Assembly: GCA_023412175.1 (NCBI GenBank)
Contig: JAEYOB010000845.1
Span: 1-15,546, forward strand
Direction: 5' to 3'
From: Pseudomonadota bacterium
GTDB taxonomy: Bacteria > Pseudomonadota > Alphaproteobacteria > Azospirillales > Azospirillaceae
Length of the DNA: 15,546 nucleotides
Below are positions 6,063-13,118 of this stretch, one piece after another (the first letter of the stretch is position 1; every line of letters starts with the position of its first letter). The position numbers and the translations under genes were made by a program. The notes beneath the pieces are model-generated. The model was not told where the DNA came from. It saw nothing but the letters and a program-made list of their open reading frames with translations, and searched no databases.

Positions 6063-6335
6063 GTGAACCATCTTCCGACTGGTACCGGTATGGCCGCCAT
6101 GACTCTCGATGTATCGCGCCGTGTGGACGATCTGACGCCGCAGGAGGCCACCACCGTGGTCCGCGCGTACGAGACGGGCCTCATGCATGAGGACCACGAT
6201 GACGCGTTCGCGCTGGCGATGGGCGTGTTCCGTGCCTTCCGGCCGGACCTGCCGCTGGCCGTGATCGCGTCGGAACTGGAATTGCTGCTCGCCTGCGCGC
6301 CCAAGCTCGGCGCACCTTACGTGTTCTGCGAATAA
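6063..6335 (+). CDS. Unrecognised 90-aa protein
   Basis: I do not recognise this protein. It is acidic and probably all-helical: DDLTPQEATTVVRAYETGL, then HEDHDDAFALAMGVFRAFRPDLPLAVIASELELLLACAPKLG. There is no signal peptide or membrane segment. Codon use is G/C-rich at third positions like its neighbours, and a good terminator follows 17 bases after the stop, which supports a real gene. The start is uncertain. GGAGG sits directly against the GTG at 6063, which is too close, and it lies 27 bases before the first ATG at 6090, with another ATG at 6099. GTG 6063 is used here as the longest supported choice. Confidence 0.5.
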   Translation: MNHLPTGTGMAAMTLDVSRRVDDLTPQEATTVVRAYETGLMHEDHDDAFALAMGVFRAFRPDLPLAVIASELELLLACAPKLGAPYVFCE

Positions 6336-6352
6336 CGCTGAGCCGTGGGCAA

Positions 6353-6385
6353 GCCCGCTCCGCGCGTCGGGGCGGGCCTTCGTTT
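6353..6385 (+). terminator. Intrinsic terminator after the 90-aa gene
   Basis: A 9-bp stem, GCCCGCTCC (6353-6361) with GGGGCGGGC (6369-6377) including one wobble pair, has a 7-base loop and is followed by CTTCGTTT. It lies 17 bases after the stop at 6335. The tail is moderately U-rich. Confidence 0.7.
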
Positions 6386-6502
6386 GACCGGAAAGGCGTT
6401 TTCGTCCGGCGTGGCGCCGTCGCCAATCATTCGAAAGTATGGTCTCAAATAGATTGCCGGCTTTGCCCTGCAACTCGGCGAGACACCGAACGGTCAGGCA
6501 TT

Positions 6503-6700
6503 CTACCCTTCACCGGGCAAGCAGTAAGCCTTGTACACGATCTTTCCGCGCCGCAGGTCGATCAGTTCCAGCGTGCCGGAAATGTTGCTTGAGTTCAGAA
6601 ATTTCTCAAGCATCTGGGTCGCTTCGACCAAATACTTCAAGGTTACTTCTTCGCTACCGTCAGGTCCTGGTTGGACAAGGCAATTTATTTCATAATGCAC
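6503..6700 (-). CDS. Unrecognised small protein (about 65 aa)
   Basis: I do not recognise this protein. The sequence begins around HYEINCLVQPG and includes a helical stretch VTLKYLVEATQMLEKFLNSS, then beta-like ISGTLELIDLRRGKIVYKAYC, so a small alpha/beta fold is plausible. Base composition is clearly more AT-rich than the neighbouring genes, hinting at transfer or a recently acquired gene. A near-consensus promoter lies directly upstream (6748-6775), which is the main reason to accept it as real. The start is uncertain. GTG 6700 with GGGA 8 bases upstream is used here. TTG 6718 would add six residues but lacks a Shine-Dalgarno. There is no signal peptide or cysteine motif. Confidence 0.5.
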   Translation of the reverse strand: MHYEINCLVQPGPDGSEEVTLKYLVEATQMLEKFLNSSNISGTLELIDLRRGKIVYKAYCLPGEG

Positions 6701-6747
6701 GTTGCAGTTCCCGTCCAAACAAGAGCTGAATAACTGCCGACAGGCCG

Positions 6748-6775
6748 GTTATACTCCGCTGCGGCTGCAAGTCAA
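6748..6775 (-). promoter_or_regulatory. Near-consensus sigma-70 promoter of the small gene at 6503-6700
   Basis: On the minus strand, TTGACT (6775-6770) and TATAAC (6753-6748) are separated by 16 bases, each matching 5 of 6 consensus positions. The predicted start near 6741 leaves a leader of about 40 bases before the GTG at 6700. This is the best promoter in the window. Confidence 0.7.
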
Positions 6776-6801
6776 TCCTGTCGTGCTGCAACGCTCACGC
6801 C

Positions 6802-6836
6802 TTTGAAACTGGGTATAAAAACAACAATATTTCAAA
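6802..6836. promoter_or_regulatory. AT-rich dyad upstream of the small gene promoter
   Basis: TTTGAAA (6802-6808) and TTTCAAA (6830-6836) are perfect inverted arms around a 21-base AT-rich centre. The whole stretch 6800-6880 is an AT island in GC-rich DNA. It lies about 80 bases before the predicted transcription start and could be an operator or an UP-like element. The remainder of the gap 6719-7052 has no gene that I can support. Confidence 0.4.
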
Positions 6837-7052
6837 AATAGTCATTGATGGGTGGCCTGCTTGATATTTTATTATTATGTCGGCGTGCCTCTATGCTGTT
6901 GGCTCACGGTGCATCCGTCAGGGTCTTACGCCGAAAGTGCTAGCGATGACAAGGTGCGGAAAGCTGCGCCGCGGCGCACGCGCGGAGATGGCCGGAACCC
7001 TTGCTGTGCCTGGGGCGACTCGGGCGCGCGGGGCGCCCGGAGCGGCCTTTCC

Positions 7053-10000
7053 CTACAGCTTGGTTTCCGGTTTGGGCTTCGCCTGGTCGGCGCTGTCGGC
7101 GGTGTGCGTGTTGCCCGGATCGATGAGCGGCTGGAGCGCCGGGGCGAGGCTCTTGAGAAGCTGCGCCGGCAGCGCCGAGGTGAAGCGGTAATGGTCCGCC
7201 TCCGGCCCCTGCACGAAGGCCGTCATGGTACCGAAGAAGCGGTCGCCGATATAGAAGACGAAGGTCGCCGTGCGGTTGACCGCGCGGGATTCGATCAGGT
7301 TGCCGCCCGGGCCGTAGCGGTCCAGCCGGTGGTCGCCGGTGCCGGTCTTGCCGCCGATCGGGATGGCCTGGCCCGAGGTGTCCTTGAAGGCGCCCCAGAC
7401 GCGCTTGGCCGTGCCGTTCTGCGCCACGTCCATCAGCGCCCGGCGCAGCGTCGCCGCCACCTCGGACTTGATGACCCGTTTGCCTTCCAGGGGGCCGAGG
7501 CCGACCACCGCCTCGTATGGGGTACCGGCGGCGAAGTGCAGCTTGTTGACGCGCACGGTCGGCTGGCGGATGCCGTCGTTGAGGATGATGCCCATCAGTT
7601 CGGCCAGCGCCGCCGGCCGGTCGGCCGAGCTGCCGATCGAGGTGGCGTAGGAGGGGATCAGGTCGAACGGGTAGCCCAGCCGCTTCCAGCTCTCGCCGAT
7701 GCGCAGGAACGCCTCTTCCTCCAGGCCGATGCGGATGCGCGTGTTCTGCGCCTGCTGGCCCTTCTTGAACAGCCAGCGATAGCTCTCCTGCCGGGTGTCG
7801 GCGGAGGCTTCCAGCACGTCCTGGCGCTTGGCGCCGGGGTTCTTCTGGAGGTGCGCCACCAGCCACAGCTCCAGCGGGTGGACGCGCGCCAGATAGGCGA
7901 GGTCGTTCAGCGGGAACTTGTCCCGCCCGTACTTGGAATACAGCGTCGCGATGGCGCCGTCGTCCAGCTTGGCGTCGGGCAGGCGGGCGCGCATGAAGCG
8001 GGCGAAGGCGTCCACCCCGGCCTCCGGCCGCACATAGCGGAACACCACCGCCAGCCGGTGCGGCGCCGGCCGCGTGCGGCTCGCCAGCAGGGTCAGCGCC
8101 TCGTCCGGGCTGCGCTTGCGGTAGACGTTGTAGAAGCGGTTTAGGAACTCGCTGCCTTCCTTGTCGGCGAAGCGGGCGAGATAGGCCTGCCGGGCCGGAT
8201 GCTCGGGGTTCTGCAGGATGTCGGACGAGTCGTCGCCGCCCTCGGCGGTGTAGAACTGCACCACGTCCCGCATGATGCGGATGAAGGGCAGGTTGATCGA
8301 GCTGCGCAGCGATTCGGTGACGGTGGGGACGCTGCCGTTGTCGCGGTTGTTGAAGTTCACGAAGGTGTGCAGGCCGCCGCCGGTGAAGAAGGCTTCCGCC
8401 GGGCTGGCCGAATAGCGGCGCTCCATGGCGGCGTCGAGCATGGCCGGCAGGCTGCGGTCCCTGGTGCCGATCAGCCATTCCGCCGCCCAGCGCGTCAGGT
8501 TGTCGGACGCCTCCTCCCGCACGTCGGCCAGGAACTCGCGCGGCAGGTGGCCGTAGCGGGTGTGCAGCTCGGCGACGATCTCCAGGTAGGTGGTCAGCGT
8601 GCGCAGCTTCGCCGTGGAGCCGAGGTCGAGTTTGGCCCCTTCGTTGATGTCCAGGGGCTGGTCGAAGTTGTCGGCCTGGATGCGCAGGTGGTTGGCGTCC
8701 GGCCCGCGCTCGTACAGCGTGATCGAATAGATGATCTTCGACAGGTCGTTGCCCTTGACGTCCAGCAGCCGTTCGCCGGTCAGGCCCATCTGGGCGGCGA
8801 AGGCCGGGTCGTTCAGCTTCGCCAGCGTCGCCACCACGCGCTGCTGCGTCGGGTTGTCCAGCGACGTCTCCACCGTCACGTCGGTGCGGTCGAGCTGGTA
8901 CAGGCTCGGCACGCCCAGCATGGACAGGAGGCGGGCGCGGATGGCGTTCGGCGCCTTCTGCTCGACGAAGGAGGCGGTCTGCGCTGGCGGCGGCTCCTCG
9001 CGGAACTTCAGCCTGGTGGCCAGCGCGGCGTCGCGCAGCGCGTCGTCGATGATTCCGGCCTGCGCCATGATGCGCAGGTAGCTGTCGGCCAGCCGCTCCA
9101 GCGCGGGGCGGTCGGCGATCAGGTAGTGCGACGGCCGGCGCTGGGCCAGCATCAGGCTCAGCACCTGCTTGTAGGCGAGCGCCTTCAGTTGCAGCGAGCG
9201 GGCGTCCTGCGCCGGCTCGGCCAGCGCCTTGACGGCCAGCGCCAGGTCGGTGCCGTACCAGGCCCACAGCCCGTCGCCCAGGCCGTTGACCTCGCCGAAG
9301 CCCGGCCGGCCGGTCAGCGGCGTCGAGTTCAGGTAGTCCATCAGGATGCGCTGCCGCGCCTTGGTGGTGTCCTCGCCGTCGAGGTAGGCGCGCACCGAGG
9401 CCGAGATCATCTGGCGCAGCTTCTCCGACGCGCCGGCGGTCTGGCCGTCGGGCGAGTGCCGGTACTTCTCGATCTGCGTGGCGAGCGTCGAGCCGCCGGG
9501 CGAGCGCGTGCCGGGCCTCACCCACTGGATGGGCAGGGCCAGCACGGCGGCGCCGAAGCGTTCCCACTCCACGGCGGGGTTGCGGCGCGGCTCGTCGGTG
9601 TTCAGCAGCTCGCGGTTCTCGATGAACAGCAGCGTGTCGGCGACCAGCGGCGGCACATCCTCGAAGCTGTTGAACACGCGCTCGGGATAGCGGGCGGAGA
9701 ACAGCGCGGCGCCATTGCGGTCGAGCAGCGTCAGCCCGCCGCGGGTCTTCTCGTGGTAGATCGGAAAGCCGCCCTTTGCCATGAACCGGTCGAGCGCCGG
9801 CGAGGCGTGAGCCTGCATCTCGACGGCGTACATGTCGTCGGTCAGCGTCTTCAGGTGCTGGGGCAGGGCGGTGTAGCCCAGGCGCTCGTTGTACGGGCCG
9901 AAATTCGGGTGGCGGGCGACGGGGTTCGGTCCGTCGCGCAACGCGAAGGTCATGTCCTCGGCGTAGGACGACAGAAGACGCGCCTGCAACCGGGAGGTGC

Positions 10001-10091
10001 GCATCTCCTCCATCCCGACGGCTCCCAGACCGCCGAGCAGAGCCAGCGTGGAGATGCCGAGAATCGTACGCCGCCAGAAGGACCGTGTCAT
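7053..10091 (-). CDS. Divergent class A penicillin-binding protein (GT51 transglycosylase plus transpeptidase)
   Basis: This 1012-aa protein is anchored by one N-terminal helix (about 7-27) with its domains in the periplasm. A glycosyltransferase-51 domain spans roughly 145-290. Its first catalytic Glu is Glu158 (IENREL), the GGSTLATQ motif is at 199-206, and RILMDYLNS is at 248-256. The transpeptidase domain has all three serine-acyltransferase motifs: S492-T-A-K495, S598-I-N600 and K915-T-G-T918. Class A PBPs polymerise and cross-link peptidoglycan. Oddities: the second GT51 Glu (ILELY in E. coli PBP1b) is Met251 here, and more than 300 residues separate SxN from KTGT, far more than in PBP1b (about 125). 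ATG 10091 is preferred over the upstream TTG at 10133, because the hydrophobic anchor follows directly, although the Shine-Dalgarno is weak. The size resembles the ~1000-aa 'transglycosylase domain' proteins of pseudomonads. Confidence 0.88.
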   Translation of the reverse strand: MTRSFWRRTILGISTLALLGGLGAVGMEEMRTSRLQARLLSSYAEDMTFALRDGPNPVARHPNFGPYNERLGYTALPQHLKTLTDDMYAVEMQAHASPALDRFMAKGGFPIYHEKTRGGLTLLDRNGAALFSARYPERVFNSFEDVPPLVADTLLFIENRELLNTDEPRRNPAVEWERFGAAVLALPIQWVRPGTRSPGGSTLATQIEKYRHSPDGQTAGASEKLRQMISASVRAYLDGEDTTKARQRILMDYLNSTPLTGRPGFGEVNGLGDGLWAWYGTDLALAVKALAEPAQDARSLQLKALAYKQVLSLMLAQRRPSHYLIADRPALERLADSYLRIMAQAGIIDDALRDAALATRLKFREEPPPAQTASFVEQKAPNAIRARLLSMLGVPSLYQLDRTDVTVETSLDNPTQQRVVATLAKLNDPAFAAQMGLTGERLLDVKGNDLSKIIYSITLYERGPDANHLRIQADNFDQPLDINEGAKLDLGSTAKLRTLTTYLEIVAELHTRYGHLPREFLADVREEASDNLTRWAAEWLIGTRDRSLPAMLDAAMERRYSASPAEAFFTGGGLHTFVNFNNRDNGSVPTVTESLRSSINLPFIRIMRDVVQFYTAEGGDDSSDILQNPEHPARQAYLARFADKEGSEFLNRFYNVYRKRSPDEALTLLASRTRPAPHRLAVVFRYVRPEAGVDAFARFMRARLPDAKLDDGAIATLYSKYGRDKFPLNDLAYLARVHPLELWLVAHLQKNPGAKRQDVLEASADTRQESYRWLFKKGQQAQNTRIRIGLEEEAFLRIGESWKRLGYPFDLIPSYATSIGSSADRPAALAELMGIILNDGIRQPTVRVNKLHFAAGTPYEAVVGLGPLEGKRVIKSEVAATLRRALMDVAQNGTAKRVWGAFKDTSGQAIPIGGKTGTGDHRLDRYGPGGNLIESRAVNRTATFVFYIGDRFFGTMTAFVQGPEADHYRFTSALPAQLLKSLAPALQPLIDPGNTHTADSADQAKPKPETKL

Positions 10092-10418
10092 AGAGGACCA
10101 GCCACACCGCGATTTGGTTAAAATACCACCCAAACCGATGGGCGGTATGGCTAGAATATAAGTTTAGGATGGTTAAGAAGCGGTGTAGCGGGATCTCCTT
10201 CCGGCCCTGAAAATGCCCGCAAAAAAGCTTTACTCAGAAATTGTTTGGCAGCGTTGCGGCGATGTCACGGACTCGCCTTTAAGTAGTGAATGCTTTGGGG
10301 GGTGGCGATCCTTGCCGTTGGTTCGATGCCTTCCTGTTGGCGTCTTGATGCGCCTGTTGACCGCGGGGACGGGAGCGTGGAGCCTGTTCCGGCGCGAACG
10401 GAAGGGCGGGAGGATGGA
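10092..10418. promoter_or_regulatory. Divergent regulatory region with two TTAACCA(A/T) sites
   Basis: This gap separates the penicillin-binding protein (-) from a small gene (+). On the minus strand, TTAACCAT (10176-10169) and TTAACCAA (10121-10114) are in the same orientation, 55 bases apart. They resemble half-sites of the alphaproteobacterial cell-cycle regulator CtrA (TTAA...TTAAC, or TTAACCAT). An AT-rich TATATT lies between them (around 10156-10161). No clear -35 is visible. The part 10220-10418 is G/C-rich with no other feature that I can support. Confidence 0.35.
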
Positions 10419-10820
10419 ATGGGCACGGATTGGGCCTTGTTCAGGAGCATGATGGAGAGCGCCATCGCCGCCTGCGAGCGTCTGGAGGCTCTCGGCCTCC
10501 GCGAGGAGGATCGTGGGGCCATCGCGCAGGTGGATGGCCAGCCCATCTCCGTCTTCGACGTGCTGACCAGTTCCTGGACCTACCCGGAGGCGCTCCGCTA
10601 CCGGATCATCCGGCAGCGGCACGAGGCCGGTACCGACCAGCCCTATGTGCCGGAGACTGCCCGCGTTCTGGTGAACGTGGCCCAGGCGTGCGCGGAACTG
10701 ATCGGTGCGGGCGCAATCGCCCCGGCGGATCAGGAGTGCCGGGCGATGGCGCGCTGGTATGGCGAGCATGCCCTTCCACTGATCGAGCGGGCCGTCCAGG
10801 CTGACCGGCAAGGCGAGTGA
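10419..10820 (+). CDS. Unrecognised 133-aa protein
   Basis: I do not recognise a family. The product is predicted to be soluble and mostly helical: MGTDWALFRSMMESAIAACERLEALG, then AIAQVDGQPISVFDVLTSSWTYPEALRYRIIRQRH, then ARVLVNVAQACAELIGAGAIAPADQECRAMARWYGEHALPLIERAV. There is no signal peptide. The start at 10419 is well supported, with GGGAGG 5 bases upstream of the ATG. The frame is open back to 10290, but the upstream part reads like non-coding DNA. Third positions are G/C-rich as in the neighbours. It converges with the 75-aa gene at 10901-11128. No function is proposed. Confidence 0.65.
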   Translation: MGTDWALFRSMMESAIAACERLEALGLREEDRGAIAQVDGQPISVFDVLTSSWTYPEALRYRIIRQRHEAGTDQPYVPETARVLVNVAQACAELIGAGAIAPADQECRAMARWYGEHALPLIERAVQADRQGE

Positions 10821-10844
10821 ATCCGGGCTTTCCCGCGGCTTTCA

Positions 10845-10885
10845 CCGTCTTGGCCTCGCCCTGGCGGGAGGGGGCGGGGCGACGG
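10845..10885. terminator. Possible hairpin between convergent small genes
   Basis: GCCTCGCCC (10853-10861) pairs with GGGCGGGGC (10872-10880) with one wobble, extended by CCGTC (10845-10849) with GACGG (10881-10885) around a three-base bulge. It sits between two convergent genes. No U-run follows on either strand. Confidence 0.35.
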
Positions 10886-10900
10886 TTGCCGGAAGCCGTC

Positions 10901-11128
10901 CTACGGCTGTTCCGGCGCCGTGCGATAGCGGCCGTGCGGGCTGTCCCAGGTGTCGCCGCACAGAGCCATCAGATCCACGGACACGCCGTGGCGTTCCAGC
11001 AGGCTCTGCGCGTAGGTGGCGTACAGCCGGCCGAGCAGGAGCGGCATGTCGGCGCGCGGTGGGGCAGCCTCCCCGGAGCGTTCCTCCAGGGCGTCGATGG
11101 CGCTCCGCAGCGCGACGTGATCGACCAT
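10901..11128 (-). CDS. Unrecognised 75-aa protein
   Basis: I do not recognise a family. The protein is small and probably helical: MVDHVALRSAIDALEERSG, then DMPLLLGRLYATYAQSLLERHGVSVDLMALCGDTWDSPHGRYR. It has no signal peptide or membrane segment. The start at 11128 is chosen because GGGAGGAG lies directly upstream with suitable spacing. An in-frame ATG at 11161 would add 11 residues but has no Shine-Dalgarno. It converges with the 133-aa gene and codon use matches the rest of the window. Confidence 0.6.
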   Translation of the reverse strand: MVDHVALRSAIDALEERSGEAAPPRADMPLLLGRLYATYAQSLLERHGVSVDLMALCGDTWDSPHGRYRTAPEQP

Positions 11129-11609
11129 GGCTCCTCCCACGCCGTTCAGCAGCGTGACCATTTAGTGACTAACCTGACGTAAAGTGCAGCCTTCTGCGCT
11201 TGGGTGCAATCTCTACAAGCGATCTATGGACATAAAGCACTTCGGTCGGATGGCCGGGCCTGCCGGCCACAGCTTCAACCAATGGCTTGGCACTGCGTTT
11301 TCTCTTGATCATTGGGGGCGCCGGGCCCAACGGCAGAAAGCTGTCGCGGGAACGGTCTAGGTCAAGTCATACGACTTTTGCCGTGAATACGCTGGCATCC
11401 CCAAGCGAAGCGAACCGGTTCATGCGCCGTTGCCCGGCAGCCAGCAGAGAGTTTTTTGCCGCGGCAACTCGCACAACGTGCACAACCGGGGTATCGTTGG
11501 GGTGCGGCGCGGCCTCACTGAGCTGGCCGCCATGTTTTCCGTGAGGCGGTTGCCATTTGACGCTGCCCACGATGGCGCCGGCGGATTCAAGCAAGAAATA
11601 AGGGAAAAG
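11129..11609. other. Intergenic region with a small dyad
   Basis: This 481-base gap separates a minus-strand small gene from the secreted serine hydrolase. The one notable element is AAGTC-ATAC-GACTT at 11364-11377, a short inverted repeat that could be an operator. The hydrolase frame is open from 11430, but its first 60 codons lack a signal peptide or Shine-Dalgarno and are treated as untranslated. I see no RNA gene or mobile element. Confidence 0.35.
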
Positions 11610-12857
11610 ATGCAATTTCCTCTCCTCAGGGTTCGGATTCCGCGGGCGGCGGCGTTTCCAGGGGTGTCGTTGGCCGTTCCTTTTCTGGCTGTCGTGATCT
11701 GTATCTCCCTGCTTGCCGCGACCGCCCGCGCCCAAACCGCTTCGCCGAGGGATGCGGTGAGCCGGCTGTTCAGCGAGCCCGCGCTGGAGGCGGCGTGGTT
11801 CGCTCCGGCCTTCCTGAGCGCCGTCAGCCTCGACCGGGTCACGGCGCTCGTCACCGGTCTGAAAGACGATTTCGGCGGACTTGTCGCAGTCCACCTCGCC
11901 GCGCAGGGCGGGCATGTCGAGTTGGAGCGGGCGGAGGTGCCTTTCACGGTGACGCTCGACGCCTCGGGGCGTATCGCGGGGCTTTTCTTCGGCCCGCCCA
12001 AACCCAATGGAAGCGCTCCGGCGGAGCTTGCCGAGCGCATCGGGAAAACCGCCGTGGGACAGGCTGCGGTTCTCGTGCGCGTCGACGGGGTGGAACTTGT
12101 GGCCCTCAATGCCGATGTGCCGATGGCGGTCGGCTCCGCCTTCAAGCTCCTCGTCCTGAAGGCCTATGAGGAGGCGATTCGCACGGGCAGGCTCGATCGG
12201 GACGACGTGGTGCTCCTCGACGCTGCTGACCGCTCGCTTCCTTCAGGTGTCCTGCAAAGGCTCGCGCCCGGAACGCCGGTTACGGTAGAGCTTCTGGCGG
12301 GTCTGATGATCCAGCAGAGTGACAACACCGCGACGGATGCGTTGATCCGCCTCCTTGGACGGGAGGCGATGGAGCGCCTCAGCCCGCGCAACAGCCCGTT
12401 CCTGACCACGGGGGAACTCTTCCGGCTGGCCTCGCGGAGCGCGGAGGCGAGGCGCGCCGCCTATGGGGCCGGCACCGGGGAGGAACGGCGCGAGATCCTC
12501 GCCGGGCTTTCGGGTACGCCCTTGCCCTCCACGCCCGACCTGCCGCCCAAGGCGACGTGGCGGGAGGCCGAGTGGTTCCTGACCACGCGGGAACTCTGCG
12601 ATCTGCTCCTGTCGCTGCGGGAGGCGCCGGCGCTGAACGGCGTCCCCGATCCCCTTGTGACCGTGGAGGGCTGGCCCTGGACCGGTTACAAGGGCGGTTC
12701 GGAATTCGGCGTGCTGAACCTGTCGGCTGCCGGAACGACGGCCGATGACCGCAAGGTCTGTGCGGTCCTCACCGCCAACGGCGAGCAACCCCAGCCCGAG
12801 GGCCGCCTCGCCATGCTCTTCTCCACTCTGTTCCGCGCCGCGGGGCAGGACCGATAA
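11610..12857 (+). CDS. Secreted beta-lactamase-fold serine hydrolase
   Basis: This 415-aa exported protein has a hydrophobic signal segment (about 17-36) followed by a cleavage site near ATARA-QT (41/42). The beta-lactamase/transpeptidase-like domain has the nucleophile motif S176-A-F-K179 and S237-D-N239. The third motif is K361-G-G, in place of the usual KTG. No class A ExxLN omega-loop signature is visible, so true beta-lactamase activity is doubtful. Residues about 45-130 form a separate N-terminal domain of NTF2/cystatin-like type, similar in layout to ORF12 of the clavulanic-acid cluster. Expected roles are periplasmic D-Ala peptidase, esterase or related hydrolase, and the substrate is unknown. 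The start at 11610 is supported by AAGGGAAAAG just upstream and by the signal peptide. It appears to be a single-gene unit. Confidence 0.8.
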   Translation: MQFPLLRVRIPRAAAFPGVSLAVPFLAVVICISLLAATARAQTASPRDAVSRLFSEPALEAAWFAPAFLSAVSLDRVTALVTGLKDDFGGLVAVHLAAQGGHVELERAEVPFTVTLDASGRIAGLFFGPPKPNGSAPAELAERIGKTAVGQAAVLVRVDGVELVALNADVPMAVGSAFKLLVLKAYEEAIRTGRLDRDDVVLLDAADRSLPSGVLQRLAPGTPVTVELLAGLMIQQSDNTATDALIRLLGREAMERLSPRNSPFLTTGELFRLASRSAEARRAAYGAGTGEERREILAGLSGTPLPSTPDLPPKATWREAEWFLTTRELCDLLLSLREAPALNGVPDPLVTVEGWPWTGYKGGSEFGVLNLSAAGTTADDRKVCAVLTANGEQPQPEGRLAMLFSTLFRAAGQDR

Positions 12858-12952
12858 GCAGGCGTCGCCGGCCAGATACCGCGCGCAAATGGATGGAAGC
12901 GGTGCCGGAACGCCAGATGCATCCGGGAGGCGTGATGGTGCTGGCAATCACG

Positions 12953-12975
12953 CAATAATTCCGCTAGGATTATTG
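12953..12975. repeat. AT-rich dyad downstream of the serine hydrolase
   Basis: CAATAATTC (12953-12961) pairs with GGATTATTG (12967-12975), with one T-G wobble, around a 5-base loop. It is followed by TCCTTTAG. The AT content is striking in this GC-rich gap. It lies 95 bases after the hydrolase stop and could be a weak terminator or a protein-binding site. Confidence 0.5.
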
Positions 12976-13038
12976 TCCTTTAGTGGTGTCGCGAGAAGCG
13001 GGATTGCGGGGCGACGATGCTGCAACGACGGCGCGGGA

Positions 13039-13059
13039 GGCGGTGCCCGACGCACCGCC
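13039..13059. repeat. 8-bp GC-rich hairpin
   Basis: GGCGGTGC (13039-13046) and GCACCGCC (13052-13059) are perfect complements around a five-base loop, between the serine hydrolase and the 3' end of hisS. No U-run follows. It may act together with the neighbouring hairpin at 13074-13102. Confidence 0.4.
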
Positions 13060-13073
13060 GTCGGAAGGCTCCC

Positions 13074-13102
13074 GTGAAACGCGTGGCCAAAACGCGTTTC
13101 AC
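13074..13102. terminator. 11-bp perfect hairpin at the 3' end of hisS
   Basis: GTGAAACGCGT (13074-13084) and ACGCGTTTCAC (13092-13102) are exact complements around a 7-base loop, 16 bases beyond the hisS stop. On the plus strand it is followed by a T-rich stretch (GGTGTTTCACTTTGTTTC), so it may end transcripts from both directions. The minus side has no U-run. Confidence 0.6.
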
Positions 13103-13118
13103 GGTGTTTCACTTTGTT

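Noticed and set aside
5886..6473. 195-aa minus-strand open frame opposite the 90-aa gene
   Set aside because: No motif and no Shine-Dalgarno seen, and it reads through the plus-strand terminator. The plus-strand frame has more gene-like codon use.
6841..6890. Plus-strand promoter-like TTGATG...TTTATT in the AT island
   Set aside because: Moderate match only, and no plus-strand gene follows. AT islands generate such matches by chance.
7021..7039. 7-bp hairpin just after the PBP stop as its terminator
   Set aside because: CGGGCGC/GCGCCCG pairs well, but there is no U-run on the minus strand; not enough to call a terminator.
6940..10107. Second long minus-strand frame and a plus-strand frame (8199-10121) over the PBP gene
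   Set aside because: Low-complexity Arg/Pro/Gly/Ala products from out-of-phase reading of a GC-rich gene. The frame with SxxK, SxN and KTGT is the real one.
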